A stretch of 64,000 bases of DNA from Acidobacteriota bacterium (GTDB taxonomy: Bacteria; Acidobacteriota; Terriglobia; Terriglobales; Acidobacteriaceae): assembly GCA_013289765.1 (NCBI GenBank), contig JABCZI010000002.1, positions 555,450 through 619,449 of the forward strand. Direction: 5' to 3'. The notes beneath the pieces are model-generated. The model saw only the letters and a program-made list of their open reading frames with translations. It made no database searches and had not been told where the DNA came from. A program made the position numbers and the translations under genes. This document shows, piece by piece, positions 50,401 to 57,926 of this stretch (position 1 is its first letter; the number at the start of each line of letters is the position of its first letter).

Positions 50401-50713
50401 GTTCTGCCAGCTTCAGCACGCCCTCTAAGGAAGGCTTGAGCTTACTGATTTTCTTGTACATGGCGATGGCCTTAACCGTGAAACCCTGGTTGGCATAGGC
50501 ATCGCCGACACTCTTGAAGCATTCCGTAGCTTTATCGATTTGGCCGAGGCGGGAATAGAGATCGCCAACGGTGTTGGTGACGGTGAGGTCCTTGGGATCG
50601 GCCTTGAGGACCTTTTCGTACTCAGCGATGGCATTCTGCATCTTGCCCTGCTGGACATACTTCTCCGCAGCGCTGAGTACTTTTTGTTTGTTGAACCCGA
50701 AACCGAACGCCAT
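47414..50713 (-). CDS. Large TPR-repeat scaffold protein
   Basis: The start ATG at 50713 gives a 1099-residue protein without signal peptide or membrane helix. TPR units occupy about residues 1-530 (for example EYEKVLKADPKDLTVTNTVG, RIFQKILEMDPENTSMRVRL) and again about 955-1099 near the C-terminus (HYNLGIAFREMGLLDEAIGE). Between them is a 400-residue Ala/Pro/Glu-rich linker of low complexity with several short repeats of EFVADLEASLG/EFVSDLESSLG. The linker repeats could be interaction motifs. A cytoplasmic scaffold role is inferred, and the partner is unknown. It starts from a 392-base region shared with the AhpD-like gene. Confidence 0.85.
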   Translation of the reverse strand: MAFGFGFNKQKVLSAAEKYVQQGKMQNAIAEYEKVLKADPKDLTVTNTVGDLYSRLGQIDKATECFKSVGDAYANQGFTVKAIAMYKKISKLKPSLEGVLKLAELYTQQGLFNDARSQYMQVAEEFLKSGELDNAVRIFQKILEMDPENTSMRVRLAEVYIRLGKKNDAWQIFSAAAETLRAKGNLSGAEEVLQRMLTLDPGNSYALLIQGRNQLEAGDAEAAIESFKKVPNLDSNIEGLRDLLKAYLKMGRLSDAGTLASKLQTVHNDLTAISILADALMQAGQYENALQVYDQHADRLLSEDSAKVLKNLHSVIGHVRDNPASLEKLLDLFQKAGDTTHITEVIELLAHASVQAGELPRARDLYQKLAAMEPGNPLHMDNYQQVVSQIGGSSAAKFISADEAAVIVDELEATAPSIHQHYSDAVALAIRSALTDAELFISYNMPAKALGPLMSAIPQAPNDLRLNQRLAALHTRAARFAEAAVCCRTLQNIYSEADHPEEATRYGELADRYEDRSASAAVANSVIEHAASPAESAAAEISGASAASTPWPAAPPLAAEESEFAVVADQQDHQRDEPPSAVSEPASPAEIDLSSEWDDAITIEADALPAEAAAGEVTDGAGDHDMAAAQQHTEKIADAIEEFHFFLEHGMPEQASAAFAKIKSLTADEATLNKLRAEIDEALQPNSTVTEATTLEAAPEFSISEPTAEFAVDEISSAIEEAPAVVEEVAVQPPMPVMEAPAPLVQHAEPAVIEEALVNESPVDPAPGVLQEFVSDLESSLGETFLPGAVPHEPEPVIEQSSAASQPAHHAHPELESIGNAAPTTFGVSQAEPMGEFVADLEASLGDDFLQGAPIPEPESAPQAQPAARTQPALKIETPGAAPLAQHRPVPTPSALVSAPVSSNAAAAAASSGVPTVSHRSATSLPATPKVSPSISASAATKASPFSEDAGVDLAEMFGELKQDLEAGSATTEEDPETHYNLGIAFREMGLLDEAIGELQKTCQAVDRGHPFPQAMQAYTWLAQCFLDKGVPEAAIRWYQKALNAPGIDEETRTALHYELAAAYETAGDRASALKHFMEVYGRNIDYRDVAERIKPLKS

Positions 50714-50740
50714 ATGAGTACAGACTCCAGAACCTGGTGT

Positions 50741-50772
50741 GAACCGAGAAACTTCTGAACCGAGAAACTTCT
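50741..50772. repeat. Tandem duplication of a 16-base unit
   Basis: GAACCGAGAAACTTCT occurs twice in exact tandem (50741-50756 and 50757-50772) and is followed by a partial third copy (GAACC). It lies 30 bases upstream of the TPR gene start on the minus strand. It may be a replication-slippage product or an operator. Confidence 0.7.
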
Positions 50773-50909
50773 GAACCCAAAAATTCGTACAGCGAATATT
50801 TATGACGGTCCGGGCGGTGTGCCCGGCGAACGTCACATGGCCAGACTCCTGTTTCGGAGGTGGCCCTTCGGACAAGGGCAATTGTACGGCTGGGCGAGTG
50901 AAAACGTGT

Positions 50910-50954
50910 GGTTACCAAGGGTTACCAAAAGGGAGTGTACGAACGGGTTACCAA
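50910..50954. repeat. Three GGTTACCAA iterons
   Basis: GGTTACCAA occurs at 50910-50918, 50920-50928 and 50946-50954, all on the plus strand, with 10 and 26 bases between starts. Iteron-like spacing suggests a protein-binding cluster upstream of the AhpD-like gene. Confidence 0.45.
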
Positions 50955-51383
50955 AGGGCATTAGGTCCGTCGAGTGCTCAAGGGACGGTTCAAACCATAG
51001 AAAACGGTGAGCCGATAGTATGGACGTGCTATTTGATGACGTTCCGCATCCGTGTACCCTTCCGATGCGCAATTCTTGAGACTGTTAGACGAGGGGAGCG
51101 CCAACATGACTTGGATTCGAACCATACCGATGGCGGAGGCGGATGAGAAGTTGCGGCGGGCGGTTGAGGGACAGAAGGCGCTTTATCCCAAGGAGTATGC
51201 CGAGCCGGTACGTCCAGATGATGCTGGCGGGGCGTCGATCGTAGGGGCGCACACGTTATTGCCGGAGGCGCTCTACCATTCGTTTGCCACGTTTGGTGCG
51301 CTAATGTCGCCGGAGTTGCCGTGAGCCGGCGGCAGCATGAAATGATTACCACGATGGTCTCGGTCACCAACCGGTGCGTCTAT

Positions 51384-51386
51384 TGA
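51384..51386 (+). other. Candidate selenocysteine (TGA) codon in a CxxU motif
   Basis: In the frame that matches the AhpD-like C-terminal half, the reading is TGC GTC TAT TGA ATC GAG. That gives Cys-Val-Tyr-(TGA)-Ile-Glu-Ser-His, the CxxC/CxxU redox motif of AhpD-like proteins. The conservation of IESHAEF after the TGA argues that the downstream part was selected after the TGA arose. Confidence 0.6.
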
Positions 51387-51391
51387 ATCGA

Positions 51392-51421
51392 GTCGCACGC
51401 AGAGTTTCTGCGTAGAGTGAC
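51392..51421 (+). promoter_or_regulatory. Candidate bacterial SECIS hairpin
   Basis: Perfect stem ACGCAG (51397-51402) / CTGCGT (51408-51413) with loop AGTTT. An extra A-T pair could close it to seven pairs, and an outer GTC (51392-51394) / GAC (51419-51421) stem is separated by an internal loop. The loop contains G-U, 18-19 bases after the TGA, within the range known for bacterial SECIS elements (fdhF type). The region is coding, as bacterial SECIS elements are. Confidence 0.5.
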
Positions 51422-51816
51422 GCTGGACGCGAAGTTAGTGGAGGCATTGGAGAAAGACTACAGGACCGCGCCCATGACTGCGCAGGAGCGGGTGATGCTG
51501 GACTATGTGGTTCAGTTGACGAAGGATGCAACCAGGATTCGGAAGGCCGACATTGAGGGCCTGCGAGCTGCCGGATTTGATGATCGGGGAATTCTGCAGA
51601 TCACCATGATTGCGGCCTGGTTCAATTCGATTAATCGCGTGGCGGATGCGCTGGGGGTCGGTAGAGATTGATATGCGGGTGCCGGTGTTGCTGGGATTCA
51701 CGAGTACCGAATTGACTTCGGTCCCGGGTACCGAATGTATTTTCAAGGAGGGCGAACAGGCGGCCGCGGCAAAGATAGTTCATCCGCTCTGGGCCATGCG
51801 ATAAGATCAAAGTGCA

Positions 51817-53553
51817 ATGAAATCATCTCATCCCCCGACTGAAACTGGAGAAAAAGCTGTGGCTGCATCGCCCTTACCTGCTCCGTCGAATTTTATCCGC
51901 GACATCATCGTCGAGGATCTCAAAGCCGGTAAGCACAACGGCCGCGTGCAGACGCGCTTCCCTCCCGAGCCTAACGGACACCTGCACATTGGCCATGCCA
52001 AGGCCATCTGCATTGATTTCGGCCTGGCTGACGAATTTGGCGGACATACGAATCTTCGCTTTGACGATACGAATCCCGAGAAGGAAGAGACGGAATACGT
52101 TGAGTCCATCAAGGCTGATGTGAACTGGCTGGGCTTTCAGTGGGATGGGCTTTTTTATGCGTCGGACTATTTCGACCAGCTTTACGAGTGGGCCGTCAAA
52201 CTGATTAAAGATGGCAAGGCCTACGTCGACGATCTGACGGCCGGCGAGATTCGCCAGCATCGCGGGACGCTCACGGAGCCGGGCAAGAACAGCCCTTATC
52301 GTAGCCGGGCTGTCGAAGAGAACTTGAATTTGTTTGAGCGCATGCGCGCCGGAGAATTTGCCGATGGCTCGCGCACGCTGCGGGCGAAGATCGATATGGG
52401 GTCGCCGAACCTGAATATGCGCGATCCGGTGATGTACCGAATTCTGCATGCGGAGCATCACCGCACCGGAAATAAGTGGTGCATTTATCCCATGTACGAT
52501 TTCGCGCACGGGCAGTCGGATTCGATCGAGCGGGTCACGCACTCGCTTTGCACGCTGGAGTTTCAGGATCATCGCCCGCTTTATAACTGGTTCATCGAGC
52601 AGCTGGGAATTTTCCCGTCGCGACAGATTGAGTTTGACCGGTTGAACCTTACTTACACGCTGCTGAGTAAACGCAAGCTGTTGCAGTTGGTGCAGGAAGG
52701 CCGGGTGAATGGCTGGGATGATCCGCGCATGCCGACGCTGGGTGGTATTCGCCGGCGCGGCTATACGCCCGAAGCGGTGCGAAATTTCTGCGGCGCGATT
52801 GGGGTATCGAAGACCAACGGCTCGATCGAGCTGGCGATGCTTGAGCACTTCGTGCGCGAAGATTTGAACAAGCGTGCGCCACGAGTGATGGCGGTGCTGC
52901 GTCCCTTGAAAGTTGTGATCAACAATTATCCGGAAAATCAGGTCGAAGAGATGGACGCGGTTAACAATCCGGAAGAAGCGAGCGCTGGTTCGCGCAAAGT
53001 CCCATTCGCGCGCGCTCTCTACATCGAGCAGGATGACTTCCGCGAGGAGCCACCGAAGGGATATTTCCGCCTGTCGCCGGGGCGCGAAGTTCGGCTGCGC
53101 TATGGCTACCTTGTAACTTGCACGGGGGTCGTGAAGAACGAAAACGGCGAGGTGGTGGAAGTGCATTGCACCTACGATCCGGCAACCCGCGGAGGAAACA
53201 CTCCTGACGGTCGCAAAGTAAAGTCGACGATTCACTGGGTATCGGCCGCGAATGCGCTCGATGCCGAGGTGCGGATTTACGAAAATTTATTTACCAAAGA
53301 AAATCCGAATGAGGTGGAAGATGGGCAGGATTTCACCGCGAATCTGAACCCGAAGTCGCTGGAAGTAATCAGCAACGCGAAGGTTGAGCCGTCTTTGGCT
53401 GGGGCCGCGGCCGGAAGCAGGTATCAGTTTGAACGCCTGGGATATTTTTGCGTCGATCCGGACTCGAAGCCGGATAAGCTAATTTTTAATCGGACCGTGG
53501 CGTTGAAGGATACTTGGGCGAAAGTGGAGAAGAAGCAAGGCACCAAGTCTTAA
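51817..53553 (+). CDS. glnS: Glutaminyl-tRNA synthetase
   Basis: This class I synthetase charges tRNA-Gln directly. The HIGH motif is at residues 57-60 ([10 protein letters not shown]) and the KMSKS equivalent is in [11 protein letters not shown]. The catalytic core includes [16 protein letters not shown] and [11 protein letters not shown], and the C-terminal half is the beta-barrel anticodon-binding domain ([19 protein letters not shown]). Length 578 is normal. ATG at 51817; the first 20 residues are poorly conserved. It follows the AhpD-like gene by 146 bases, with no obvious functional link. GlnRS instead of the amidotransferase route occurs in only some bacteria. Confidence 0.97.
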   Translation: MKSSHPPTETGEKAVAASPLPAPSNFIRDIIVEDLKAGKHNGRVQTRFPPEPNGHLHIGHAKAICIDFGLADEFGGHTNLRFDDTNPEKEETEYVESIKADVNWLGFQWDGLFYASDYFDQLYEWAVKLIKDGKAYVDDLTAGEIRQHRGTLTEPGKNSPYRSRAVEENLNLFERMRAGEFADGSRTLRAKIDMGSPNLNMRDPVMYRILHAEHHRTGNKWCIYPMYDFAHGQSDSIERVTHSLCTLEFQDHRPLYNWFIEQLGIFPSRQIEFDRLNLTYTLLSKRKLLQLVQEGRVNGWDDPRMPTLGGIRRRGYTPEAVRNFCGAIGVSKTNGSIELAMLEHFVREDLNKRAPRVMAVLRPLKVVINNYPENQVEEMDAVNNPEEASAGSRKVPFARALYIEQDDFREEPPKGYFRLSPGREVRLRYGYLVTCTGVVKNENGEVVEVHCTYDPATRGGNTPDGRKVKSTIHWVSAANALDAEVRIYENLFTKENPNEVEDGQDFTANLNPKSLEVISNAKVEPSLAGAAAGSRYQFERLGYFCVDPDSKPDKLIFNRTVALKDTWAKVEKKQGTKS

Positions 53554-53687
53554 AAGGTCGGCGGAGTCTCGCTGAATCATTTTTTATTCCTACCTTGTTC
53601 TGCGGCCCGGTTCTTGAAACAATCCCGCATGTAATCCGGGCGCTTTGCCCATTTCAGTGCCCATTCCCACGCTTCACGAAGGCGCTC

Positions 53688-54599
53688 ATGCACTCCATCA
53701 CTCTCGCTGCATTTTTTGAGTTCCCCCGCACTGCGGTTTCGATGTGCGCCGCCGGCATCCTGCTTTTCCTGATTGCCCTATGGGCTGCCAGGGCAGAGAT
53801 CGCGCGGGCGCGCGGCCTCGACAAGATCGTAGCCTCGAGCAATTTGTGTTTCGCCATCCCCTTGGCGGTTTTCGGCGCGCTCCATCTTTCGGGCGTAGAT
53901 TTCGTCCTGCCCCTCGTGCCCTCGTATATGCCATGGCGGCTGTTTTGGGCGTATTTCGTGGGGTGCGCGCTGCTGGCCGCGTCCTTGAGCATTGCCACAA
54001 AAATTCAAGTGCGCTGGTCTGGCCTGCTATTCGGGATCATGATGTTTCTTTTTGTGGGGATGCTGATGATTCCGGGAGCGCTGGCCACTCCCAGAGACAG
54101 GATTGCATGGACGATTGTTGTCCGCGAAAGCTCATTTGCTGGCGGAGGCTGGATTCTTGCCGGAACCGCACTGCGCGAGCAGGGCCGCGGACAAGGCGGG
54201 AGCAAGCTCATCACCGTGGGTCGCGTTTTGATCGCGATCGCCGCGATCTTTTATGGGGTTGAGCATTTTCTGCACCCAGCGAATGTCCCCGGAGTTCCGC
54301 TCGAAAAGATGACGCCGGTGTGGATTCCGGGGCGCCTGTTTATCGACTATCTGACGGGCGCATTTCTTGTGGTTGCAGGAGTAAGCATTCTTCTGAACAA
54401 GAAGACCCGGATGGCGGCAACTTATCTGGGTACCTGGATTGTGCTGCTGGTCTTGTTCATCTATGGGCCGATCCTGATCGCGTCGCTAGCCGATCCGAGC
54501 ACCGCGGTCAAGGTCGAGGGGATCAACTATTTTGCAGATACGCTGCTGTTTGCTGGAGCGATTCTCGCGCTCGCCAGCGCGACGCCACGCACCGATTAA
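53688..54599 (+). CDS. Polytopic membrane protein, DoxX-like (hypothetical)
   Basis: The protein has about 303 residues and eight predicted membrane helices, with no large soluble domain. Segments such as FAIPLAVFGALHLSGVDFVL, GRVLIAIAAIFYGVEHFLHP and FIDYLTGAFLVVAGVSILL resemble two internal repeats of a DoxX-like four-helix bundle, a fold linked to membrane redox or oxidoreductase accessory roles. The start was moved to the ATG at 53688, six bases after GAAGG; the longer frame begins inside glnS. Function unknown. It is convergent with the DsbD-alpha-like gene. Confidence 0.75.
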   Translation: MHSITLAAFFEFPRTAVSMCAAGILLFLIALWAARAEIARARGLDKIVASSNLCFAIPLAVFGALHLSGVDFVLPLVPSYMPWRLFWAYFVGCALLAASLSIATKIQVRWSGLLFGIMMFLFVGMLMIPGALATPRDRIAWTIVVRESSFAGGGWILAGTALREQGRGQGGSKLITVGRVLIAIAAIFYGVEHFLHPANVPGVPLEKMTPVWIPGRLFIDYLTGAFLVVAGVSILLNKKTRMAATYLGTWIVLLVLFIYGPILIASLADPSTAVKVEGINYFADTLLFAGAILALASATPRTD

Positions 54600-54661
54600 A
54601 GTGGCGCCTGCCCACTTGTTAGAAAATCGCAACCGCAAAAGGGTCGTTATGAAGGTGGCGG

Positions 54662-55264
54662 CTAGTTGTGCACGTGTGGGCTCTGCGCGGGATTGGCATG
54701 ATGCGCGGGCGGTTCTTTTACGACCTTCACTTCAAAACTTATCGGCAAAGTCTTCGGAGGGTAGCAGGCGGAGTTGTCGCAGGCCTGGTAGCGCAGGACT
54801 CCATGCATCGCGTATTTGCCGGGGACCACCGCCCGCAAAGGGTGTACGCCTACCGCAATCGTGAAATCTCCGCTGTACACGCTCAGCTTCTCGTCGGGCG
54901 AGAACGGGAATGTCATGTCCGTGCCCGCGGGATACTGGGTCTTTCCCAAGATAATGTCGGTGGGAACTTCAATCCTGACGGTGGTTGGAATCAAAAACTC
55001 AGACTTCGGCGTATTCGAATTCACGTGATAGCCCGAAGGCACGCGGAAGTTGAGCTCCACCATGGTTTGCTGCGTACGCTGAGCCGTGATTAAAGGAACA
55101 GCCGCCATTGTCACGGACGGAGCTTTGCCCGGCACTCCTGTGACCACAGGGTTCCCTGCGTCAGCCGAACGAGATTGCACTGATTGCGCCAGGGCTGTAC
55201 CAGCGACCAGACCGATGGAAACCAACAAAGAAAGTTGTCTCAGCGAATATCCGTCAGATTTCAT
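54662..55264 (-). CDS. DsbD N-terminal (alpha) domain-like thiol protein
   Basis: After a signal peptide (LSLLVSIGLVAGTALAQ) the mature protein is an immunoglobulin-like domain with two Cys in a YQACDNSACYPPKTL motif. It matches the DsbD-alpha (periplasmic) domain, which passes electrons from the membrane domain to partner proteins. The longer frame to 55402 overlaps the TlpA-like gene and is unlikely. Together with the TlpA-like and CcdA genes immediately upstream it forms a split DsbD system. The tail is His/Pro-rich (PAHHANPAQSPHVHN). Confidence 0.85.
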   Translation of the reverse strand: MKSDGYSLRQLSLLVSIGLVAGTALAQSVQSRSADAGNPVVTGVPGKAPSVTMAAVPLITAQRTQQTMVELNFRVPSGYHVNSNTPKSEFLIPTTVRIEVPTDIILGKTQYPAGTDMTFPFSPDEKLSVYSGDFTIAVGVHPLRAVVPGKYAMHGVLRYQACDNSACYPPKTLPISFEVKVVKEPPAHHANPAQSPHVHN

Positions 55265-55307
55265 TTTCGGAACCCATGGTAGAGCGTTCGACCACTCATT
55301 CCTATTG

Positions 55308-55901
55308 TCACTTCTGAGGCTGCGAAACGCCGGCGTTGTTCGACGCCGAGGCTTGGCTGGCGGCAGGGCGGGTATTGAGGGCTTCTTTAATGGCATCCTC
55401 AATTTCAGCTTTACCTCGCAATCCGATGATCTTGTCTACAATTTTTCCGTCGCGCGCGATCAGGAAAGTTTCGGGCAGAGCGGGAACGCCGCCATATTGG
55501 TCGCCTACCGCCTCTTTCCCGATCAGAATGGGATAATTCACGCCCATATCTTTAGCGAACTTACCGATATCTTCTTTACTGGCATCGTCCATAGCAACGC
55601 CGACGATCTGCAATCCTTGCGAGCCGTATTGCTTTTGAAAGTCAACGAACCAAGGCATTTCGATCTTGCACGGGCCGCACCAGGTGGCCCAGAAATTCAG
55701 CAGCACCGCTTTGCCGCGAAAGTCCGAAAGCCGCGTGGTCTTGCCGTCGAGCGATTCGAGGGAAAAATCCGGAGCCGGGCTTGATTGCTTCAGACGGGTT
55801 GTCAACGATCCGCCCGACCGGCGGGCCTGATGGTAGCCGACGTACAACATGAACGCGACCACGAAAGCTACAACTACCAGCACCAGAGGGCTACGTTTCA
55901 C
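55308..55901 (-). CDS. TlpA-like membrane-anchored thioredoxin
   Basis: An N-terminal membrane anchor (LVLVVVAFVVAFMLYVGY) is followed by a thioredoxin fold with the CGPC active site at residues 75-78 (FWATWCGPCK). The fold includes LIGKEAVGDQYGGVPALPET with the cis-Pro. It reduces disulfides in periplasmic partners, as in cytochrome c maturation or the ResA/TlpA type. It is transcribed with the DsbD-alpha-like gene (43-base gap) and downstream of ccdA (60-base gap), and takes electrons from CcdA. Confidence 0.93.
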   Translation of the reverse strand: MKRSPLVLVVVAFVVAFMLYVGYHQARRSGGSLTTRLKQSSPAPDFSLESLDGKTTRLSDFRGKAVLLNFWATWCGPCKIEMPWFVDFQKQYGSQGLQIVGVAMDDASKEDIGKFAKDMGVNYPILIGKEAVGDQYGGVPALPETFLIARDGKIVDKIIGLRGKAEIEDAIKEALNTRPAASQASASNNAGVSQPQK

Positions 55902-55961
55902 AGAAATTCTCCATTCAAATCCTAAGACCGGACGGGCATCAATAACAATTCACGAGTCAAC

Positions 55962-56684
55962 TCACAAGGCAAAGCGGTTCAAGAACGAAAGCCAGTTCGA
56001 AATCAAGGTAAAGCGGCCGAGCACCAGCAAGATGCCGAGTGCAATCAACAATGCTCCGGAAGCGACTTCGAGCGCGTGCATGTGCGAGCGGAAGCGGCTG
56101 TAAAACTTTAAAAAACGTTCCATCAAGAGCGATGTAAGCAAGAAGGGCACCGCCAGTCCGAGTGAATAGACCGCGAGCAGGAGAATGCCTTTCACGAGCG
56201 TGTCTTGTTCTCCGGCGATGGTGAGGATCGCGGTAAGAATCGGCCCGAGGCACGGAGTCCAGCCGAAGGCAAAGGCGAAGCCAATGACGAACGCGCCGAA
56301 TGGAGTGCTGCTGCCTTTCACGCTGTGCAACCGGGCATCCGTGTAGAGCGCTTTGATCTTGAAAATACCGGTCAGGTGCAATCCGAAAAGGATAATAACA
56401 ACGCCGGCGACTCGCGCTAGCGTGTGTTTGTACATCCCAAGCATCTGGCCGACTTCGGTTGCCGCCGCACCGAGCACGATAAAAACCACACTGAAGCCAA
56501 GGATGAACCCGACGGAATTCACCATCACGCGGCGCATCAGGTGGGCTTGCGGCGCCTTGAGTTCTTCGAGACCTGCGCCCGAGATCAAAGAGAGGTAGCC
56601 CGGAACGAGCGGCAGCACGCATGGCGAGAGAAACGAAATAAGGCCGGCAAAGAATGCGGCAATCGGAAGTGGGAGACTCGACAT
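55962..56684 (-). CDS. ccdA: CcdA-type cytochrome c biogenesis / thiol electron transporter
   Basis: This protein has about six membrane helices and no soluble domain. Each CcdA half carries one Cys: FLSPCVLPLVPGYL in the first helix and FGWTPCLGPILTAIL in the fourth. This is the membrane domain of DsbD without fused domains. It moves electrons from cytoplasmic thioredoxin to the periplasmic TlpA-like and DsbD-alpha-like proteins encoded downstream. ATG start. Length 240 is normal for CcdA. Confidence 0.94.
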   Translation of the reverse strand: MSSLPLPIAAFFAGLISFLSPCVLPLVPGYLSLISGAGLEELKAPQAHLMRRVMVNSVGFILGFSVVFIVLGAAATEVGQMLGMYKHTLARVAGVVIILFGLHLTGIFKIKALYTDARLHSVKGSSTPFGAFVIGFAFAFGWTPCLGPILTAILTIAGEQDTLVKGILLLAVYSLGLAVPFLLTSLLMERFLKFYSRFRSHMHALEVASGALLIALGILLVLGRFTLISNWLSFLNRFAL

Positions 56685-56793
56685 GCGCCTTTATTGTACC
56701 CGCCGGAGTTCTTCTATGTGACAGATCAGGCTGCTAATAGATCAGACGGTTCGAAACGGAGTAAGTTGCACGTGGCGCTAAACTTTTCGCCAC

Positions 56794-57843
56794 TCACTTT
56801 GATTTTGCAGGCATCTGGGCGGGAGAAGCGGCGGTGGGCTCATTCAACTCAGAAGAGGATTCCGAAACCATCTTGTGCAGAAAGGTAAAAGGCATGGAGG
56901 CAGTTAAAATAGTGCGATTATCCTCCTGCCTTACCTTCAGGCTGTCGAACAGCGCTTTCACGTCGGCATCGGTGCCGTGGGTTCCCACAGAAGTTTCGGC
57001 AGTGCGCGTGAGCGCGAGGAACAACGTCAGCTTATCGGCAATGTAGTGGGCATCCTCAGGAGACGCGCTAAAGGCTTCGGCGCGGAGATGAACCGCCTCC
57101 GCCGTGAGATGGAGGGGGCTGAGATAGCTTCCTGAGATAACGACGGTCGCAGGTTTGGTGAAGACGGTGTTCCAGGCGGAGGCTCCGGGCGCCGAGGGAT
57201 CGACCCGCGCGACGACCCAGGCCAGGCTGGCCAACTGAACGTGCTTGAAGTATTGCCGTAATAACGATGGGCCGCCGAATGGCGACGCCAGGCGCTTCGA
57301 TCGATCGACGATTCCCTGGATGACCGCGGGGTCGTCATGATTAGAAGCGGCTACCGTATCGGGGCTCAGTACAGCCACTCGCAGGGCTCGACCTTGCAGC
57401 TGAATGGTAAAGATATCCACCGAGTGATAAATCTCCGCCGATTGCGCGATTTGCCGGAGATAGTCGGTGAGGCGCTCGCTGTGGAATTTTCCTTCCAGCA
57501 CTTCAGAAAAACGAGGCTCACGAGCGGCCCCGCCGCTACCACCGCCGGGCCATCTCGCCGGATAGTGAATGGCGAATGCCGCCACATCGAGGTCACGCTC
57601 AAACTGAAATCCGGTTTCGCGGATGAAGCGCTCATATTCGGGATCGTGACTGACTGCGGGCAATTCTTTGCCGGAATTTGCCCGGCGCGCCGACTTGAGG
57701 TTGAGATAGAAAAATGCGTCCGCCCCAGGCAGCAAGCGGGCAGCCTCAGGCGGGGCGTGCTTTCGCAATTGAACGGCGAGGATTATCGCTGCGGCGACGA
57801 TTACGACCGCCAGAACGATGGGGAAAGTGCGCCTAATTCGCAT
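56794..57843 (-). CDS. Membrane-anchored protein of unknown function (DUF3352-like)
   Basis: The N-terminus is a single helix (FPIVLAVVIVAAAIILAVQL) followed by an extracytoplasmic domain of about 320 residues. It contains RLLPGADAFFYLNLKSARRA, FAIHYPARWP and the phrase GTDADVKALFDSLKV, and ends in a Pro/Ala-rich tail. The pattern of LP-ADA-FFY-N resembles DUF3352, whose members are secreted and uncharacterised. It is not clearly part of the ccdA operon, with a 109-base gap, and lies downstream of the Ser/Thr kinase on the same strand. Confidence 0.65.
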   Translation of the reverse strand: MRIRRTFPIVLAVVIVAAAIILAVQLRKHAPPEAARLLPGADAFFYLNLKSARRANSGKELPAVSHDPEYERFIRETGFQFERDLDVAAFAIHYPARWPGGGSGGAAREPRFSEVLEGKFHSERLTDYLRQIAQSAEIYHSVDIFTIQLQGRALRVAVLSPDTVAASNHDDPAVIQGIVDRSKRLASPFGGPSLLRQYFKHVQLASLAWVVARVDPSAPGASAWNTVFTKPATVVISGSYLSPLHLTAEAVHLRAEAFSASPEDAHYIADKLTLFLALTRTAETSVGTHGTDADVKALFDSLKVRQEDNRTILTASMPFTFLHKMVSESSSELNEPTAASPAQMPAKSK

Positions 57844-57926
57844 GGAATGCGGTCAGGGAAGAAATGATAACACTGTGGCGAGAAATCCGGGCGACGGGAC
57901 GAACGTCCAGAGGGCTATACCTCCCA

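Larger units (their letters stand above)
50714..51105. other. 392-base divergent intergenic region with two kinds of short repeats
   Basis: No gene was supported here. The region separates the leftward TPR gene and the rightward AhpD-like gene. It holds a tandem 16-base repeat (50741-50772) and three copies of GGTTACCAA (50910-50954). Promoters for both genes must lie here, but no clear -10/-35 pair was identified. Confidence 0.4.
51106..51671 (+). pseudogene. AhpD-like peroxidase-related enzyme: candidate selenoprotein with in-frame TGA and a one-base frameshift
   Basis: The N-terminal half (TWIRTIPMAEADEKLRRAVE, ALYHSFATFGALMSPELP) and the C-terminal half ([29 protein letters not shown]) together make one peroxidase-related protein of the carboxymuconolactone decarboxylase/AhpD superfamily, about 188 residues. 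Two lesions separate them. Near 51322 one base appears deleted: restoring it gives LPLSRRQHEM. At 51384-51386 the CxxC motif reads C-V-Y-TGA, followed by IESHAEF, so the TGA stands exactly where the second Cys or a selenocysteine belongs. A perfect hairpin, ACGCAG-AGTTT-CTGCGT, starts 10 bases after the TGA. ATG start with GGGGAG upstream. Read as a Sec gene it is frameshifted; read as a Cys gene it is a two-hit pseudogene. Sequencing error could cause the frameshift. Confidence 0.72.

Noticed and set aside
51874..53235. 453-residue ORF antisense to glnS
   Set aside because: The overlapping plus-strand frame is unmistakably glutaminyl-tRNA synthetase. The antisense product is rich in Arg, His and Ala with no domain or ribosome site, a known effect of high G+C.
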